Source: a virus
DNA length: 36,195 nt
Reading direction: 5' to 3' (one strand)
Virus record (IMG/VR): IMGVR_UViG_3300021371_001011
Location: 1-36,195 of that record
The translations under genes were made by a program, and so were the position numbers. The notes beneath the pieces are model-generated. The model was not told where the DNA came from and made no database searches. It was given only the letters and a program-made list of their open reading frames with translations. Of the stretch, positions 7,800 through 15,438 are shown piece by piece; positions within the stretch are counted from its first letter, which is position 1; each line of letters begins with the position of its first letter.

Positions 7800-7980
7800 T
7801 ATTTTCTCCTAATTGGTTAGTTAGTTTAACAATTTCTTCTTTTATAAGAAGTTTTTGTTTTTTAAGTTGCGCAATACTAAGTTCTGTATTACTATGTTTA
7901 TACAACAATTTTATTTGTTTGTCAAGGTCTTTATGTTTGCTTTCCAAACTTTTTAACCGTTGTTCGATGTTTGGGGGCAT
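7792..7980 (-). CDS. Small coiled-coil protein (DUF465/YdcH-like)
   Basis: A 62-residue helical protein, MPPNIEQRLKSLESKHKDLD, continuing with heptad-like Leu/Ile and ending LGENNG. The pattern K-H-x-x-L-D-K-x-I-x-x-L and L-K-K-Q-K-L-x-I-K-E-E-I resembles DUF465 (YdcH) proteins. ATG at 7980 follows AGAGAAAGGG at good spacing; a TTG two codons earlier is unlikely. It overlaps the 3' end of the cytidylyltransferase by 50 bases, a long overlap for this genome. Function unknown. Confidence 0.6.
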   Translation of the reverse strand: MPPNIEQRLKSLESKHKDLDKQIKLLYKHSNTELSIAQLKKQKLLIKEEIVKLTNQLGENNG

Positions 7981-8386
7981 TTTCAACCCTTTCTCTTAAA
8001 TCACTTGTACTGAATCTATGATCTCTTCTATTGAAATGTAAGTCAATACCTCTTTTACGGCACGTTTCTTTGCCAGTGAAATCTTTTTCACGATATTCAT
8101 CTCCTAGTATACGTATGTCTATATTATACATATTTAGAATATCAATAAGGTCTTGTTCAGTTTGATATGTGATAATTTCATCAACATACTTAACTGCGCT
8201 TAATTGTAAATGTCTTTCAACTAAACTCTGTACTGGCTTATTCTTTTGGTCTGGCCTATCAATAGTTGGATCAGTTTGTAACCCAACTATTAAATAGTCA
8301 CAGTTTTCTTTAGCTTCACGTAACATAGCAATATGTCCTGCATGTAACAGATCAAATACACTACATGTAAACCCTACTTTCTTCAT
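7931..8386 (-). CDS. Cytidylyltransferase (TagD-like)
   Basis: A 151-residue nucleotidyltransferase of the glycerol-3-phosphate cytidylyltransferase family. It has the HxGH motif in TCSVFDLLHAGHIAML (residues 8-23), the family's GDEYREKDF region (about 95-103), and the C-terminal RFSTSDLRERV, equivalent to the R-x-S-S-T-x-x-R nucleotide-binding signature. It would make a CDP- or ADP-linked small molecule. It starts inside the clamp stop codon (TAATG). It is the second such enzyme in the operon; related single-domain enzymes occur in T4-like cyanophages. Confidence 0.82.
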   Translation of the reverse strand: MKKVGFTCSVFDLLHAGHIAMLREAKENCDYLIVGLQTDPTIDRPDQKNKPVQSLVERHLQLSAVKYVDEIITYQTEQDLIDILNMYNIDIRILGDEYREKDFTGKETCRKRGIDLHFNRRDHRFSTSDLRERVENAPKHRTTVKKFGKQT

Positions 8387-9105
8387 TAGCTTTGCGCCGG
8401 AAAGATGTACTCATAAACAGCCATACCGTTATCTACATCAATTTTAAGAGCACCTGCATCACTAAATCTCATAGTAATATCACCATTTAGATTAAGAACA
8501 CTTTGTACTTCTGCAACTGGATATTTCCAACTCTGTTTTAGTGAACCTTCAACACCAGCTTGGAATACAAAGTTTCCAGTATGTCCACTATCGTCACCAA
8601 AAAAGAACTTTAGTGAGTTGTCTTCAGTTTTTGCAATAAAGACATTCTCTTCGCTATTAGCTTGGGCTTGCATCTTAAAACGTGCAACACTTGCACCATT
8701 AGGATCAACTTCAACATCCCAATTTGCACCCTTAAATCTTACTTCTGGAATTCGTTGTGTAACGAGTTCTTTACTCATAAAGCGGAAATCATTTTTAAAG
8801 TCACCTGCATTGTTTACAAACGTCATACTAAACGGTACTTCTTCTCCATTACGCTCACGTTTTATAACACCGATACTTGCATTTTCTGCATACTCCTGAA
8901 TGTTAAGGATAATGTTTAGCTTATCCAAATTTGGTAAACCAATTACACCGCCCAGTTCACTTTGTGGTGTTTTGTATGTTGCTTTTACAATTACTTTATT
9001 GTCGTCATCTTTTGCTTCAACAACACTGCCATCAGTAACTTTTACTGCATCAATGTTGCCTATGTTTTTTGTATGCTTTACGATGTCGAGAAGATAATCT
9101 CTCAT
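8386..9105 (-). CDS. 45: DNA polymerase sliding clamp (T4 gp45-like)
   Basis: A 239-residue protein starting MRDYLLDIVKHTKNIGNIDA. Length, two repeated beta-rich halves with the pattern of T4 gp45, and position one gene from the polymerase support the trimeric processivity clamp. Ribosome site AAAAGGA precedes ATG at 9105. The clamp tethers polymerase and, in T4, activates late transcription with gp55 and gp33, which fits the T4-type late promoters in the second half of the window. No nuclease or nucleotide-binding motif is present, as expected. Sequence similarity within the gp45 family is low, so the call rests partly on context. Confidence 0.8.
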   Translation of the reverse strand: MRDYLLDIVKHTKNIGNIDAVKVTDGSVVEAKDDDNKVIVKATYKTPQSELGGVIGLPNLDKLNIILNIQEYAENASIGVIKRERNGEEVPFSMTFVNNAGDFKNDFRFMSKELVTQRIPEVRFKGANWDVEVDPNGASVARFKMQAQANSEENVFIAKTEDNSLKFFFGDDSGHTGNFVFQAGVEGSLKQSWKYPVAEVQSVLNLNGDITMRFSDAGALKIDVDNGMAVYEYIFPAQS

Positions 9106-9344
9106 ATATTTTTCCTTTTCTGTATAGTTATATTATAACTTCCTTGTGTGCGGTTGTTAAACCGAAAATCTCTGATGTGTTTATTTAGATGTAACCAAGT
9201 TTCTATTTCATTACGTATTAGTCCTTGACCACATATAATTTCACAACGTTTAATATTATTATAATAACATTCACTTACAAATCTGTCAACACTTTTCCAC
9301 GCTTCGTGGACATGTTTTCCGTGTAAATCTAAACTGCGCTTCAT
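9102..9344 (-). CDS. Smr-domain protein
   Basis: An 80-residue stand-alone Smr (small MutS-related) domain. It begins MKRSLDLHGKHVHEAW (the D-L-H-G motif) and contains CEIICGQGLIRNEI, equivalent to the H/T-G-x-G nuclease-loop motif, and a final GSYNITIQ strand. Smr domains of MutS2 and related proteins nick or bind nucleic acid. Its ATG overlaps the polymerase stop (ATGA) and its own stop overlaps the clamp start. The motif's His or Thr is a Cys here (ICGQG), so nuclease activity is uncertain. Confidence 0.8.
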   Translation of the reverse strand: MKRSLDLHGKHVHEAWKSVDRFVSECYYNNIKRCEIICGQGLIRNEIETWLHLNKHIRDFRFNNRTQGSYNITIQKRKNI

Positions 9345-12025
9345 CCAAAATCAAACAGACTCTCAAACGTAGTCTTGTCCTCTGCTTTGGATAAGTCAAT
9401 TGGCAGTACACCAAGTAAGTTTTCAATCTTTTTAGTGATAATTGATTCTTCCATTGTCTCAGTATCAAACGGTAGTTCTTTAAACCAGTCTGGCGGTGAA
9501 ACTAAGTCTGTTGGATAACCAATACTAGTAAAGCCCATTGGATTTGATTTTAGTTTGCACACAATGGTTTTCATACCATCAATAATGTCTATACTGTACT
9601 TGTCGCTGTTTATTTCTTTAAGACGATTATAATTAATTGCTGCTCTTACGTGTCCAGGCATGTTTGCTTTACCTTTGTAGACACCCTTTTTACTCCATTC
9701 CAAACTTGTGTAATGAGTTAGCTTGTTAACACGCTTTGGAGTACCAATCTCCCATGCTGGTTTCGATCTAAACTCTTTGCGGAATTCAATAATACGTTCA
9801 ATTACTTCTTCGTCTGTTGACCCAGTCAGTGTCATTAATAACAGTTCACTTAAAAAGTCTTGCATAAATGGAGGCGTATCACTACGCTTTAAATCCAAGC
9901 CCATAGCTTTAATCTTGCCTGGCTTATCGCCTTGGTCTTCACGATAACCTTCGTTATCATAAACTAGAATTGCATAACGTTTCTTCTTGATAAAGATACC
10001 ACTAGTTGCACACATTTCTCTAGCCGCTGCAATAATCTCACCTTGCTCACGGTTAAGTACATTGTGCGCTCGTGCCATGTAATCAGGAAAAGTTGTGTTT
10101 GCTTGTTCACAAACTGTGTCATATAGCTCACTGACTTTGTCTTTATTCCATTCAAACTCTCCGCTTTCAATCTTGTCTTTAAAAATAGGATAAGCACTAA
10201 AGTAGATACTATCAGTATCGCCATACACAATTGTATCGCCTACGTGATTGTATTCGCCTGTAAACAGTTCGTTTACACTTGCACCCATATGTCTAGCAAT
10301 AGTACGTCCTGTTAGTGTTGTTGATTGACCCATACGTGGATCGTTAAATCTCGATCCTGGATTCAATAACGCACCATATAAACTGTTCAAGTTAATCTTT
10401 TTAACTAGCTGTCGCTTATCCCAATATGTAAATTTTGCGTCATCAACACCTTTGCTCTCTTTTGCGTTCTTTTGCAGTACTTTACGTTCTGCATACCAAC
10501 GCTCTAGCAAGCCAGGAATAATACCCTTTGTGTCTTGTTTAATAATAGTAGCATTACTACTGATAACCCAAGGCTGACCGCTTTCAAAGATAATGCTGTA
10601 TATCTCTGCACCTGTTGCCATTAGTTCTTCGCCATTCTCGAAGTCAATCCACAGTTGTGTTTCAGTGTCTTTTGCCATTACAAGTTCATACTCAGGACAA
10701 GCAAACTTGCCTTCCCACGCTCTAGCCGCTTCCCATTTGTACTCTTGTAATAGTGGAACAGTTAGTGTATGTCTAACTTGTCCTACAATAGTTTCTGTAC
10801 TCAAGTTAAGACTACGTAGGATACTAGGATACAGACTGTTCAAGTCCATTGATCCAATCCATTCATGTCTACCCCTTACTGGAGTAGCAACATATGCGCC
10901 TGCCGCTTGTGTACTTTGTGGATAGTGCTTTTGTGTTTTGTCATGCTGTTTATCAGGAACAATAAGTCCTCTACGATGCGCTTCGTTCATAATAGCTTGA
11001 TCTGTTACGGCAACTGCGCCCATTGTTGTTTGTATCAACACTGTGTTATCATGTGCAATGACATTTGCTAAATCAATAAACTGTAGTTTTTGATCAAGTT
11101 TTACTAACAAGTCAACATCTTGACGGTTATATTTTATAAATGTATGGAAGTCGTTGTTGTATAACTGATCTAGTGTACCTTCATAATCTGTTTTACGTTC
11201 TCCTAGTTCATATTCGCCAATAGCATCTAAACTATAACTGTGCATTTCATGATACGTATACTTTTGATACAATGCCATATAGTCCAAATGTAAACGTCCA
11301 ATTGTGTCAAAAGTTTCTTGGGCTTTGCCATACTTCTCGAATTCACGGCGTTTAGGATACTGATCCCATAAACAAAACTTTTTAGTATACTCTTTACCAA
11401 CAACACGACTAATGCGGTTAACTATGTAAGGAATATCAAATCCCTCACTGTTCCAGCCGCTCATTACATCTGCATCATCAATTAGTTCTAGGAACGTAAT
11501 TAGTAACTCTTCTTCAGTATCCATTAACATGGTGTCTGGAAAGCGATCGCATATCTCTTGTGCATCTTCTTTGGTTAATGTATCAGGTTTGCATACCAAA
11601 CACACTGTTGTTTTTAACCAACTAAGATGTACTGCAACAGCCGTTACAGCATTAAACGGATCTTCTGGCGGAGCAAAGCCCAAGTCTTTGTTAAAGTCAA
11701 CCTCAATATCGAAAAATGCCAAGTGCAAGTCAGGCGTATCTTTGCCCAAGTAGTTATCTGCTAAACACTTAAATGTGCGATTGACATCACTTTCAAAAAG
11801 TTGTTGTCCGCCATACAGCTTCTTTTCCTTTTTAAAATTACGTCCATTAGTAGTCGCATATCTTGATAGCTTGTCGCCAAAAATACTATCATACTTTCCT
11901 TTTTGGTCTTTATAGTAAAAACTATAGTTCGCAGGATACTCACGAAAGACTCGCCGCCCCTTTGCATCCCGTTCAGCAACGTGAATGATATCTTTATTCT
12001 GATTAAAATATGCGTCTACATACAT
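9341..12025 (-). CDS. 43: DNA polymerase, family B (T4 gp43-like)
   Basis: An 894-residue polymerase, almost the same length as T4 gp43. Exonuclease motifs: LAFFDIEVDF (D106, E108), MSGWNSEGFDIPYI (near 188-201) and YNRQDVDLL (near 299-307). Polymerase motifs: SMDLNSLYPSILRS (A, D394), KKINLNSLYGALLNPGSRF (B, near 542-560) and YGDTDSIYFS (C, 601-610). All acidic catalytic residues are present, so replication and proofreading should be intact. The C-terminal tail FESLFDFG fits the clamp-binding peptide of T4-type polymerases. It is coupled to the reductase gene upstream (TAATG) and to the Smr gene downstream. Confidence 0.97.
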   Translation of the reverse strand: MYVDAYFNQNKDIIHVAERDAKGRRVFREYPANYSFYYKDQKGKYDSIFGDKLSRYATTNGRNFKKEKKLYGGQQLFESDVNRTFKCLADNYLGKDTPDLHLAFFDIEVDFNKDLGFAPPEDPFNAVTAVAVHLSWLKTTVCLVCKPDTLTKEDAQEICDRFPDTMLMDTEEELLITFLELIDDADVMSGWNSEGFDIPYIVNRISRVVGKEYTKKFCLWDQYPKRREFEKYGKAQETFDTIGRLHLDYMALYQKYTYHEMHSYSLDAIGEYELGERKTDYEGTLDQLYNNDFHTFIKYNRQDVDLLVKLDQKLQFIDLANVIAHDNTVLIQTTMGAVAVTDQAIMNEAHRRGLIVPDKQHDKTQKHYPQSTQAAGAYVATPVRGRHEWIGSMDLNSLYPSILRSLNLSTETIVGQVRHTLTVPLLQEYKWEAARAWEGKFACPEYELVMAKDTETQLWIDFENGEELMATGAEIYSIIFESGQPWVISSNATIIKQDTKGIIPGLLERWYAERKVLQKNAKESKGVDDAKFTYWDKRQLVKKINLNSLYGALLNPGSRFNDPRMGQSTTLTGRTIARHMGASVNELFTGEYNHVGDTIVYGDTDSIYFSAYPIFKDKIESGEFEWNKDKVSELYDTVCEQANTTFPDYMARAHNVLNREQGEIIAAAREMCATSGIFIKKKRYAILVYDNEGYREDQGDKPGKIKAMGLDLKRSDTPPFMQDFLSELLLMTLTGSTDEEVIERIIEFRKEFRSKPAWEIGTPKRVNKLTHYTSLEWSKKGVYKGKANMPGHVRAAINYNRLKEINSDKYSIDIIDGMKTIVCKLKSNPMGFTSIGYPTDLVSPPDWFKELPFDTETMEESIITKKIENLLGVLPIDLSKAEDKTTFESLFDFG

Positions 12026-12723
12026 TAGCTAACAAATGCTTTCTCTTGCACAAAGGTACCTTGTGTCTTTTTGTTGCCTTCACTGAATCCTAATGCAGTG
12101 AAGTGATCCTTAAGATCATTATTGAAGTCCATACTTCCACATAACATTATACGCTGATATTCAGGATTGTCAATCTGTACTGTGCCGTCTGCCATAAACT
12201 TTTGTATACGTCCGTGTAGTTCAGCAGGCTCTTGTGTAACTGTACTGATATATTCAACGGGCATCTCATTCAAGAAGTCTCGGTAACAGTCTTGTTCAGC
12301 ATGTAGCCTAGTAGTCCATGTTACTGTAATGTTCTCAAACAAGTCATATGTTTCTGGTTCACGCAACAAGCTGATAAACGGCGCCATGCCCGTACCACTA
12401 GCCATCATTACTAGATGTCCGCCTAGTTCTAAGTTGGCAAGTATCAGTGTACCTGTGGGCTTTTCACCTACACGAATAGTATCACCTACTTGTATATGTT
12501 GTAGTTTACTCGTAAGTGGCCCGTCTTGTACTTTGATACTGTAAAACTCCAAGTAGTCATCATATGGGCCACTGGTGATACTGTATGCTCTATTGGGTGC
12601 ATCATCCAAACCAATCATAACAAACTCTCCTGCAGTAAATCTATAACTGCGAGGTCGCTCTGTTCTAATTCTAAAAAGTTTGTCAGTATAATGTTGTACC
12701 TCAATAACTTCGAGGTCTAGCAT
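12025..12723 (-). CDS. Ferredoxin/flavodoxin-NADP+ reductase (Fpr-type)
   Basis: A 232-residue FAD- and NADP-binding reductase. FAD binding is shown by NRAYSITSGP (R-x-Y-S at 45-48), NADP binding by MASGTGMAPFISLL (108-121), with a later LCGSMDF and a C-terminal FVQEKAFVS like that of subclass I bacterial Fpr proteins. Its length is slightly below bacterial Fpr (about 250). It would pass electrons from NADPH to ferredoxin or flavodoxin. The gene lies between dsbA and polymerase with TAATG overlaps on both sides. A phage-borne reductase could feed the radical SAM enzymes encoded here or ribonucleotide reduction; that link is inferred. Confidence 0.88.
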   Translation of the reverse strand: MLDLEVIEVQHYTDKLFRIRTERPRSYRFTAGEFVMIGLDDAPNRAYSITSGPYDDYLEFYSIKVQDGPLTSKLQHIQVGDTIRVGEKPTGTLILANLELGGHLVMMASGTGMAPFISLLREPETYDLFENITVTWTTRLHAEQDCYRDFLNEMPVEYISTVTQEPAELHGRIQKFMADGTVQIDNPEYQRIMLCGSMDFNNDLKDHFTALGFSEGNKKTQGTFVQEKAFVS

Positions 12724-12980
12724 TAATGGTCCTTTCCGACTGCCTGTAGAACTTCTTCTAACTCGCTGAATCCTTCTGCTACCTTTTGGAACTCTTGTTT
12801 ATAAGCAATACGTATTGCTTTGTTAAGAGTTGCGGGTTTCATATCCAGCTCTTCTGCAATCGCTGATACAGTGTCCTTGAGTCCTCCTTTAAGTGTTTCC
12901 ACTTCTGAAGTTACTTGTACACCTTCATTAATAATTTGTTTAAGTTTTGTAATCTCACTATCACTAAATGCTCGTGACAT
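12723..12980 (-). CDS. dsbA: DsbA-like dsDNA-binding late transcription protein
   Basis: An 85-residue protein, MSRAFSDSEITKLKQIINEG, followed by a helical body (EVETLKGGLKDTVSAIAEEL...LNKAIRIAYKQEF). This matches my memory of T4 DsbA, a small double-stranded DNA-binding protein that stimulates late promoters. ATG at 12980 is chosen because AAGGAG sits 6 bases upstream; the Met two codons earlier overlaps that site. It is the first gene after the sigma70-like promoter at 13010-13038 and heads the replication operon. Its stop overlaps the reductase start. Confidence 0.75.
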   Translation of the reverse strand: MSRAFSDSEITKLKQIINEGVQVTSEVETLKGGLKDTVSAIAEELDMKPATLNKAIRIAYKQEFQKVAEGFSELEEVLQAVGKDH

Positions 12981-13009
12981 ATTCATCTCCTTTAGCTTGT
13001 TATCCTACT

Positions 13010-13038
13010 ACTATATGTTAGATTTGCTAGGTTGTCAA
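13010..13038 (-). promoter_or_regulatory. Sigma70-like promoter for the dsbA-polymerase-queE operon
   Basis: On the minus strand: TTGACA (13038-13033), a 17-base spacer, then TATAGT (13015-13010). The -35 is a perfect match and the -10 has one mismatch. It lies 30 bases before the dsbA start. The -35 overlaps the TGA stop of the DUF6356-like gene. It should be read by host RNA polymerase early in infection. Confidence 0.75.
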
Positions 13039-13235
13039 GTTTTTTTACGAGCGTTTAGAATATCGTTCATTACATTCGATGCTGTATTGGTAAAACATCT
13101 TGGCGCAACACTATGTATAATAAGTGCTGGCACCAAGAGTTGTAATTTAATGGCTGCTTTCAAGGCATGCCTCATATGTTGTATTCCAGTTTCGCCTACT
13201 TCATCCAAGTGGGCCTTACATTGTTTACTTAACAT
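13035..13235 (-). CDS. Small membrane protein (DUF6356-like)
   Basis: A 66-residue protein with the pattern HLDEVGETGIQHMRHALKAA, a hydrophobic stretch (IKLQLLVPALIIHSVAPRCF) and NTASNVMNDI. This matches my memory of the DUF6356 family of alphaproteobacteria and phages (H-x-E-x-G-E-x-Y-x-x-H, then a helix and F-x-x-T-A-S). One membrane helix is likely. It starts inside the preceding stop (TAATG) and is the last gene of the lysis-type cassette, so a holin-like or accessory envelope role is possible but unproven. Confidence 0.6.
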   Translation of the reverse strand: MLSKQCKAHLDEVGETGIQHMRHALKAAIKLQLLVPALIIHSVAPRCFTNTASNVMNDILNARKKT

Positions 13236-13510
13236 TACTTTTCCAATTCTTTCAATCTTGCTTCAATGGCATCTATCTTTGCTGTAATTTTAGGATATTT
13301 TTTACGCCATGCATCTTCAGGTTGCTCTAACCAAGTCCAGCCCCAACGGGCTACAAAATAATCCATAGTACGATCTACTTTAGCATAGAACCATAGACCT
13401 GCTCTTGTAGTACTCAGGTACGCTAAACAAACTGCACCTAATATACTGCCACCAATACTTGTATAAATCCATAATCGGTTGGTGGCCATGTCAGTTACTA
13501 TGTCCCACAT
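13235..13510 (-). CDS. Small membrane protein with C-terminal helix
   Basis: A 91-residue protein starting MWDIVTDMATNRLWIYTSIG. One membrane helix spans about residues 12-33 (LWIYTSIGGSILGAVCLAYL). The rest is soluble, with aromatic residues and a charged C-terminal helix (KITAKIDAIEARLKELEK) that could be a coiled coil. ATG at 13510 directly follows the stop of the upstream gene; an earlier Met at 13549 would overlap it by 38 bases. Located in the lysis cassette; a holin or antiholin role is inferred from topology and place only. Confidence 0.65.
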   Translation of the reverse strand: MWDIVTDMATNRLWIYTSIGGSILGAVCLAYLSTTRAGLWFYAKVDRTMDYFVARWGWTWLEQPEDAWRKKYPKITAKIDAIEARLKELEK

Positions 13511-13511
13511 A

Positions 13512-13670
13512 TTATTCTGATTTCCAAATAGTCCAAGCACCATAGGCAATCATACCCCATGCTGCTATTTTAGCTAGTGGACCCAGTAAAACTACTGATA
13601 GTCCGGCGATCATCAATATCACGCCATCCCAACTTGTTCTCTCTTTTAGTCTGCTCTTTAACCAACTCAT
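13512..13670 (-). CDS. Very small hydrophobic membrane protein
   Basis: A 52-residue protein, MSWLKSRLKERTSWDGVILM, then a nearly continuous hydrophobic stretch (IAGLSVVLLGPLAKIAAWGM) and a short charged end (WTIWKSE). It has one or two membrane helices. GGAGGAG sits 8 bases before ATG at 13670, one of the best ribosome sites in the window. The first 33 or so codons overlap another ORF in a different frame (13570-13764). Size and composition are those of a small holin-like protein. Confidence 0.65.
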   Translation of the reverse strand: MSWLKSRLKERTSWDGVILMIAGLSVVLLGPLAKIAAWGMIAYGAWTIWKSE

Positions 13671-13764
13671 CGTTATATCTCCTCCAATAGTTGTTGCGCT
13701 CATTAGTACTTGTAAGTTTTGCTTCATGCATTTTATATACTTCTATATAATGAGCTATATCCAT
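13570..13764 (-). CDS. Small charged protein overlapping a membrane protein gene
   Basis: A 64-residue soluble, highly charged protein, MDIAHYIEVYKMHEAKLTST..., rich in Arg, Glu, Asn and Tyr. Its ATG at 13764 is one base after the previous stop and has GGAG with proper spacing (GGAGAGTAAC). It overlaps the next gene by about 100 bases in another frame, which is exceptional here. Both starts have good ribosome sites, so both may be used. Alternatively only its first half matters and the rest is incidental. Confidence 0.5.
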   Translation of the reverse strand: MDIAHYIEVYKMHEAKLTSTNERNNYWRRYNDELVKEQTKRENKLGWRDIDDRRTISSFTGSTS

Positions 13765-13765
13765 G

Positions 13766-13963
13766 TTACTCTCCAAACATGCCTATTAAGTCTGGACCAA
13801 AACTACTTGCCGCCCAGCCAACTGCTAACATTGCTAATATACCTATAAGCAACCATTTCATTTTAAAATCGTCAACACTCATTTTGATAGCAACTAATTC
13901 GTTACCCAAAATGCGTAATTGTATTTCCATTTTTCCTTTATCATCAATTGGTTTTTCAGTCAT
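13766..13963 (-). CDS. Small C-terminally anchored membrane protein
   Basis: A 65-residue protein. The first 33 residues are charged and helical (MTEKPIDDKGKMEIQLRILG...), then one membrane helix (WLLIGILAMLAVGWAASSFG), and a short tail ending GMFGE. It starts within the stop codon of the endolysin (TGATG), so translation is coupled. N-in topology with a cytoplasmic helix is likely. A spanin or holin-like role is possible from context; no lipobox is seen. Confidence 0.7.
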   Translation of the reverse strand: MTEKPIDDKGKMEIQLRILGNELVAIKMSVDDFKMKWLLIGILAMLAVGWAASSFGPDLIGMFGE

Positions 13964-14814
13964 CAGTCTTCTCCAAACATCATTGCAAGACTAATTGGAC
14001 CCATAACACCATCTGGTGTAAGTTCGTTCTCTTCTTGCCATGCTTTAACATGTGCTTCTGTGCCTCTACCAAAGACACCATCTGCACCAATTTCTAATTC
14101 CTCTTGAACTGCACGTACTGTTGGTCCACGTGATCCTAACCGAATAGTTTCGTATACGACTTTAGCAGGTTCCCAATGTCCGCCTAGCACTTCCATTGCA
14201 TGTTCGTAATGCTTCTTGCGATCTTCCAATCCAATGTATCCACCGTTGATGCGTTTTGTAGCACCTTTAATGTCTCTAGAATCTGCATACTTATTAATAT
14301 CATTTGTATCCCAGAACCAACAAGCACTATCTAATGCACCTTTTTTAGTTCGTACATACTCTACTGCTTCTTCAGGTGTCATTTCTACTTCTTCTGCGAA
14401 TTTTGTATAATTGTATCTACCTGTAAGTTGTAGTATGCCACCGCCCCTAAATCTCCAGCCATCGCCTGAATCGGTGTCACCGTTGTCCATTCTATTTGCG
14501 TATATAACGTTCGCAATCTTGCGAGGCTTCCTGTGATAAGGTTCTGCATCTCTACCTGCTCTTTCAAAATACTTGCCAAAAATAGCATTTAATGCCTTGG
14601 CGCTATAGTTGAGGTTTTCACTCAACACTCTAAAGTTATTACTTTCATGTCCACACTGTGCGATAAACATGGCTACACGCTCTGCTGTATCTACTTCCCA
14701 TAACGGAAGTATTTCACACATTGCATCATACCAATCTTCAGCTTCGTCATTTCCACGAAGCATCTCGATCACCATATCTTCTGTGAATTCAAAATCAAAA
14801 TCTTCTACTGCCAT
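13963..14814 (-). CDS. GH19 endolysin with peptidoglycan-binding domain
   Basis: A 283-residue muralytic enzyme. The catalytic domain (about 10-205) is a chitinase/lysozyme GH19 fold with the catalytic Glu in AQCGHESNNFRVLSENLNYS (E57) and the substrate-site block WRFRGGGILQLTGRYNY. The C-terminal domain (about 222-280) is a PG_binding_1 repeat: LGSRGPTVRAVQEEL then GADGVFGRGTEAHVKAWQ. There is no signal peptide, so release through the inner membrane needs a holin, for which the small membrane proteins downstream are candidates. AAGGA precedes the start, and a late promoter lies about 30 bases upstream. Confidence 0.93.
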   Translation of the reverse strand: MAVEDFDFEFTEDMVIEMLRGNDEAEDWYDAMCEILPLWEVDTAERVAMFIAQCGHESNNFRVLSENLNYSAKALNAIFGKYFERAGRDAEPYHRKPRKIANVIYANRMDNGDTDSGDGWRFRGGGILQLTGRYNYTKFAEEVEMTPEEAVEYVRTKKGALDSACWFWDTNDINKYADSRDIKGATKRINGGYIGLEDRKKHYEHAMEVLGGHWEPAKVVYETIRLGSRGPTVRAVQEELEIGADGVFGRGTEAHVKAWQEENELTPDGVMGPISLAMMFGED

Positions 14815-14841
14815 TTTACAAATCCTTGTTTTATGTATGGG

Positions 14842-14849
14842 TATTTATT
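14842..14849 (-). promoter_or_regulatory. T4-type late promoter (AATAAATA) for the endolysin cassette
   Basis: Minus-strand AATAAATA, one mismatch from the T4 late -10 TATAAATA. It overlaps the TAA stop of the gene ending at 14845 and lies 28 bases before the endolysin start, giving a short leader with AAGGA. Confidence 0.6.
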
Positions 14850-15438
14850 TTACAAATGCACCAATGCGTCCATGAATGTCTGGATATTCACGATATGTAT
14901 ATCCTTCTGGTGGATTAGTATCTTGACCATCCCACACTGGAATAAACTCTTGTATATTGTTATTAAAATCTTCATTATGTCTAAAATGAATTTCTATAGC
15001 TTTACCACCTATATACTCTACATTTATCCATTTGTGATGTGCAAATGTTCTTAGTGAAAAAGGTAATGGCACCAAATCTTCTGTTTTGTGCCAAGAATCC
15101 CATTTAGTAAATGTATCGTTTGATTTAAATCCTTGTACACATAAATGTTGTACACCATAATAATAGTCAACACTAAGATGCTTGCCCTCAAACCATTCAC
15201 ACCAAAAATGTCCTACTGGAAGATGGTCTGTTTCTTTTTCAATATAAACTTTTTGTGCGCCCAACCCTAATCCTTGCATATTTACACATGGTCTTACAAT
15301 ATACCAGTCAGGTTTAGGAACTCTAAGTCCAACAGGTCCACAAATGTAATTTAATTTGCGTGATAATATAAGTTTGTCCATTGCCCAAAGCTCGTTTGGG
15401 TCAATAGTTTCCCATACTAAATCTTCTGGATGGGTCAT
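14845..15438 (-). CDS. Conserved hypothetical protein
   Basis: A 197-residue soluble protein starting MTHPEDLVWETIDPNELWAM. A motif-like block, DWYIVRPCVNMQGLGLGAQK, followed by GHFWCEWFEGKHLSVDYYYG, recalls conserved hypotheticals in T4-like cyanophages; the R-P-C-V-N...G-x-G pattern could bind a nucleotide, but I recognise no family with confidence. Trp and Tyr content is high. Its ATG overlaps the stop of the small Cys-rich gene (ATGA). Unknown function. Confidence 0.7.
   Translation of the reverse strand: MTHPEDLVWETIDPNELWAMDKLILSRKLNYICGPVGLRVPKPDWYIVRPCVNMQGLGLGAQKVYIEKETDHLPVGHFWCEWFEGKHLSVDYYYGVQHLCVQGFKSNDTFTKWDSWHKTEDLVPLPFSLRTFAHHKWINVEYIGGKAIEIHFRHNEDFNNNIQEFIPVWDGQDTNPPEGYTYREYPDIHGRIGAFVK

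Noticed and set aside
9286-10230. Minus-strand frames at 9286-9468 and 9964-10230
   Set aside because: They lie inside the polymerase gene in another frame, without ribosome sites or any conserved motif.
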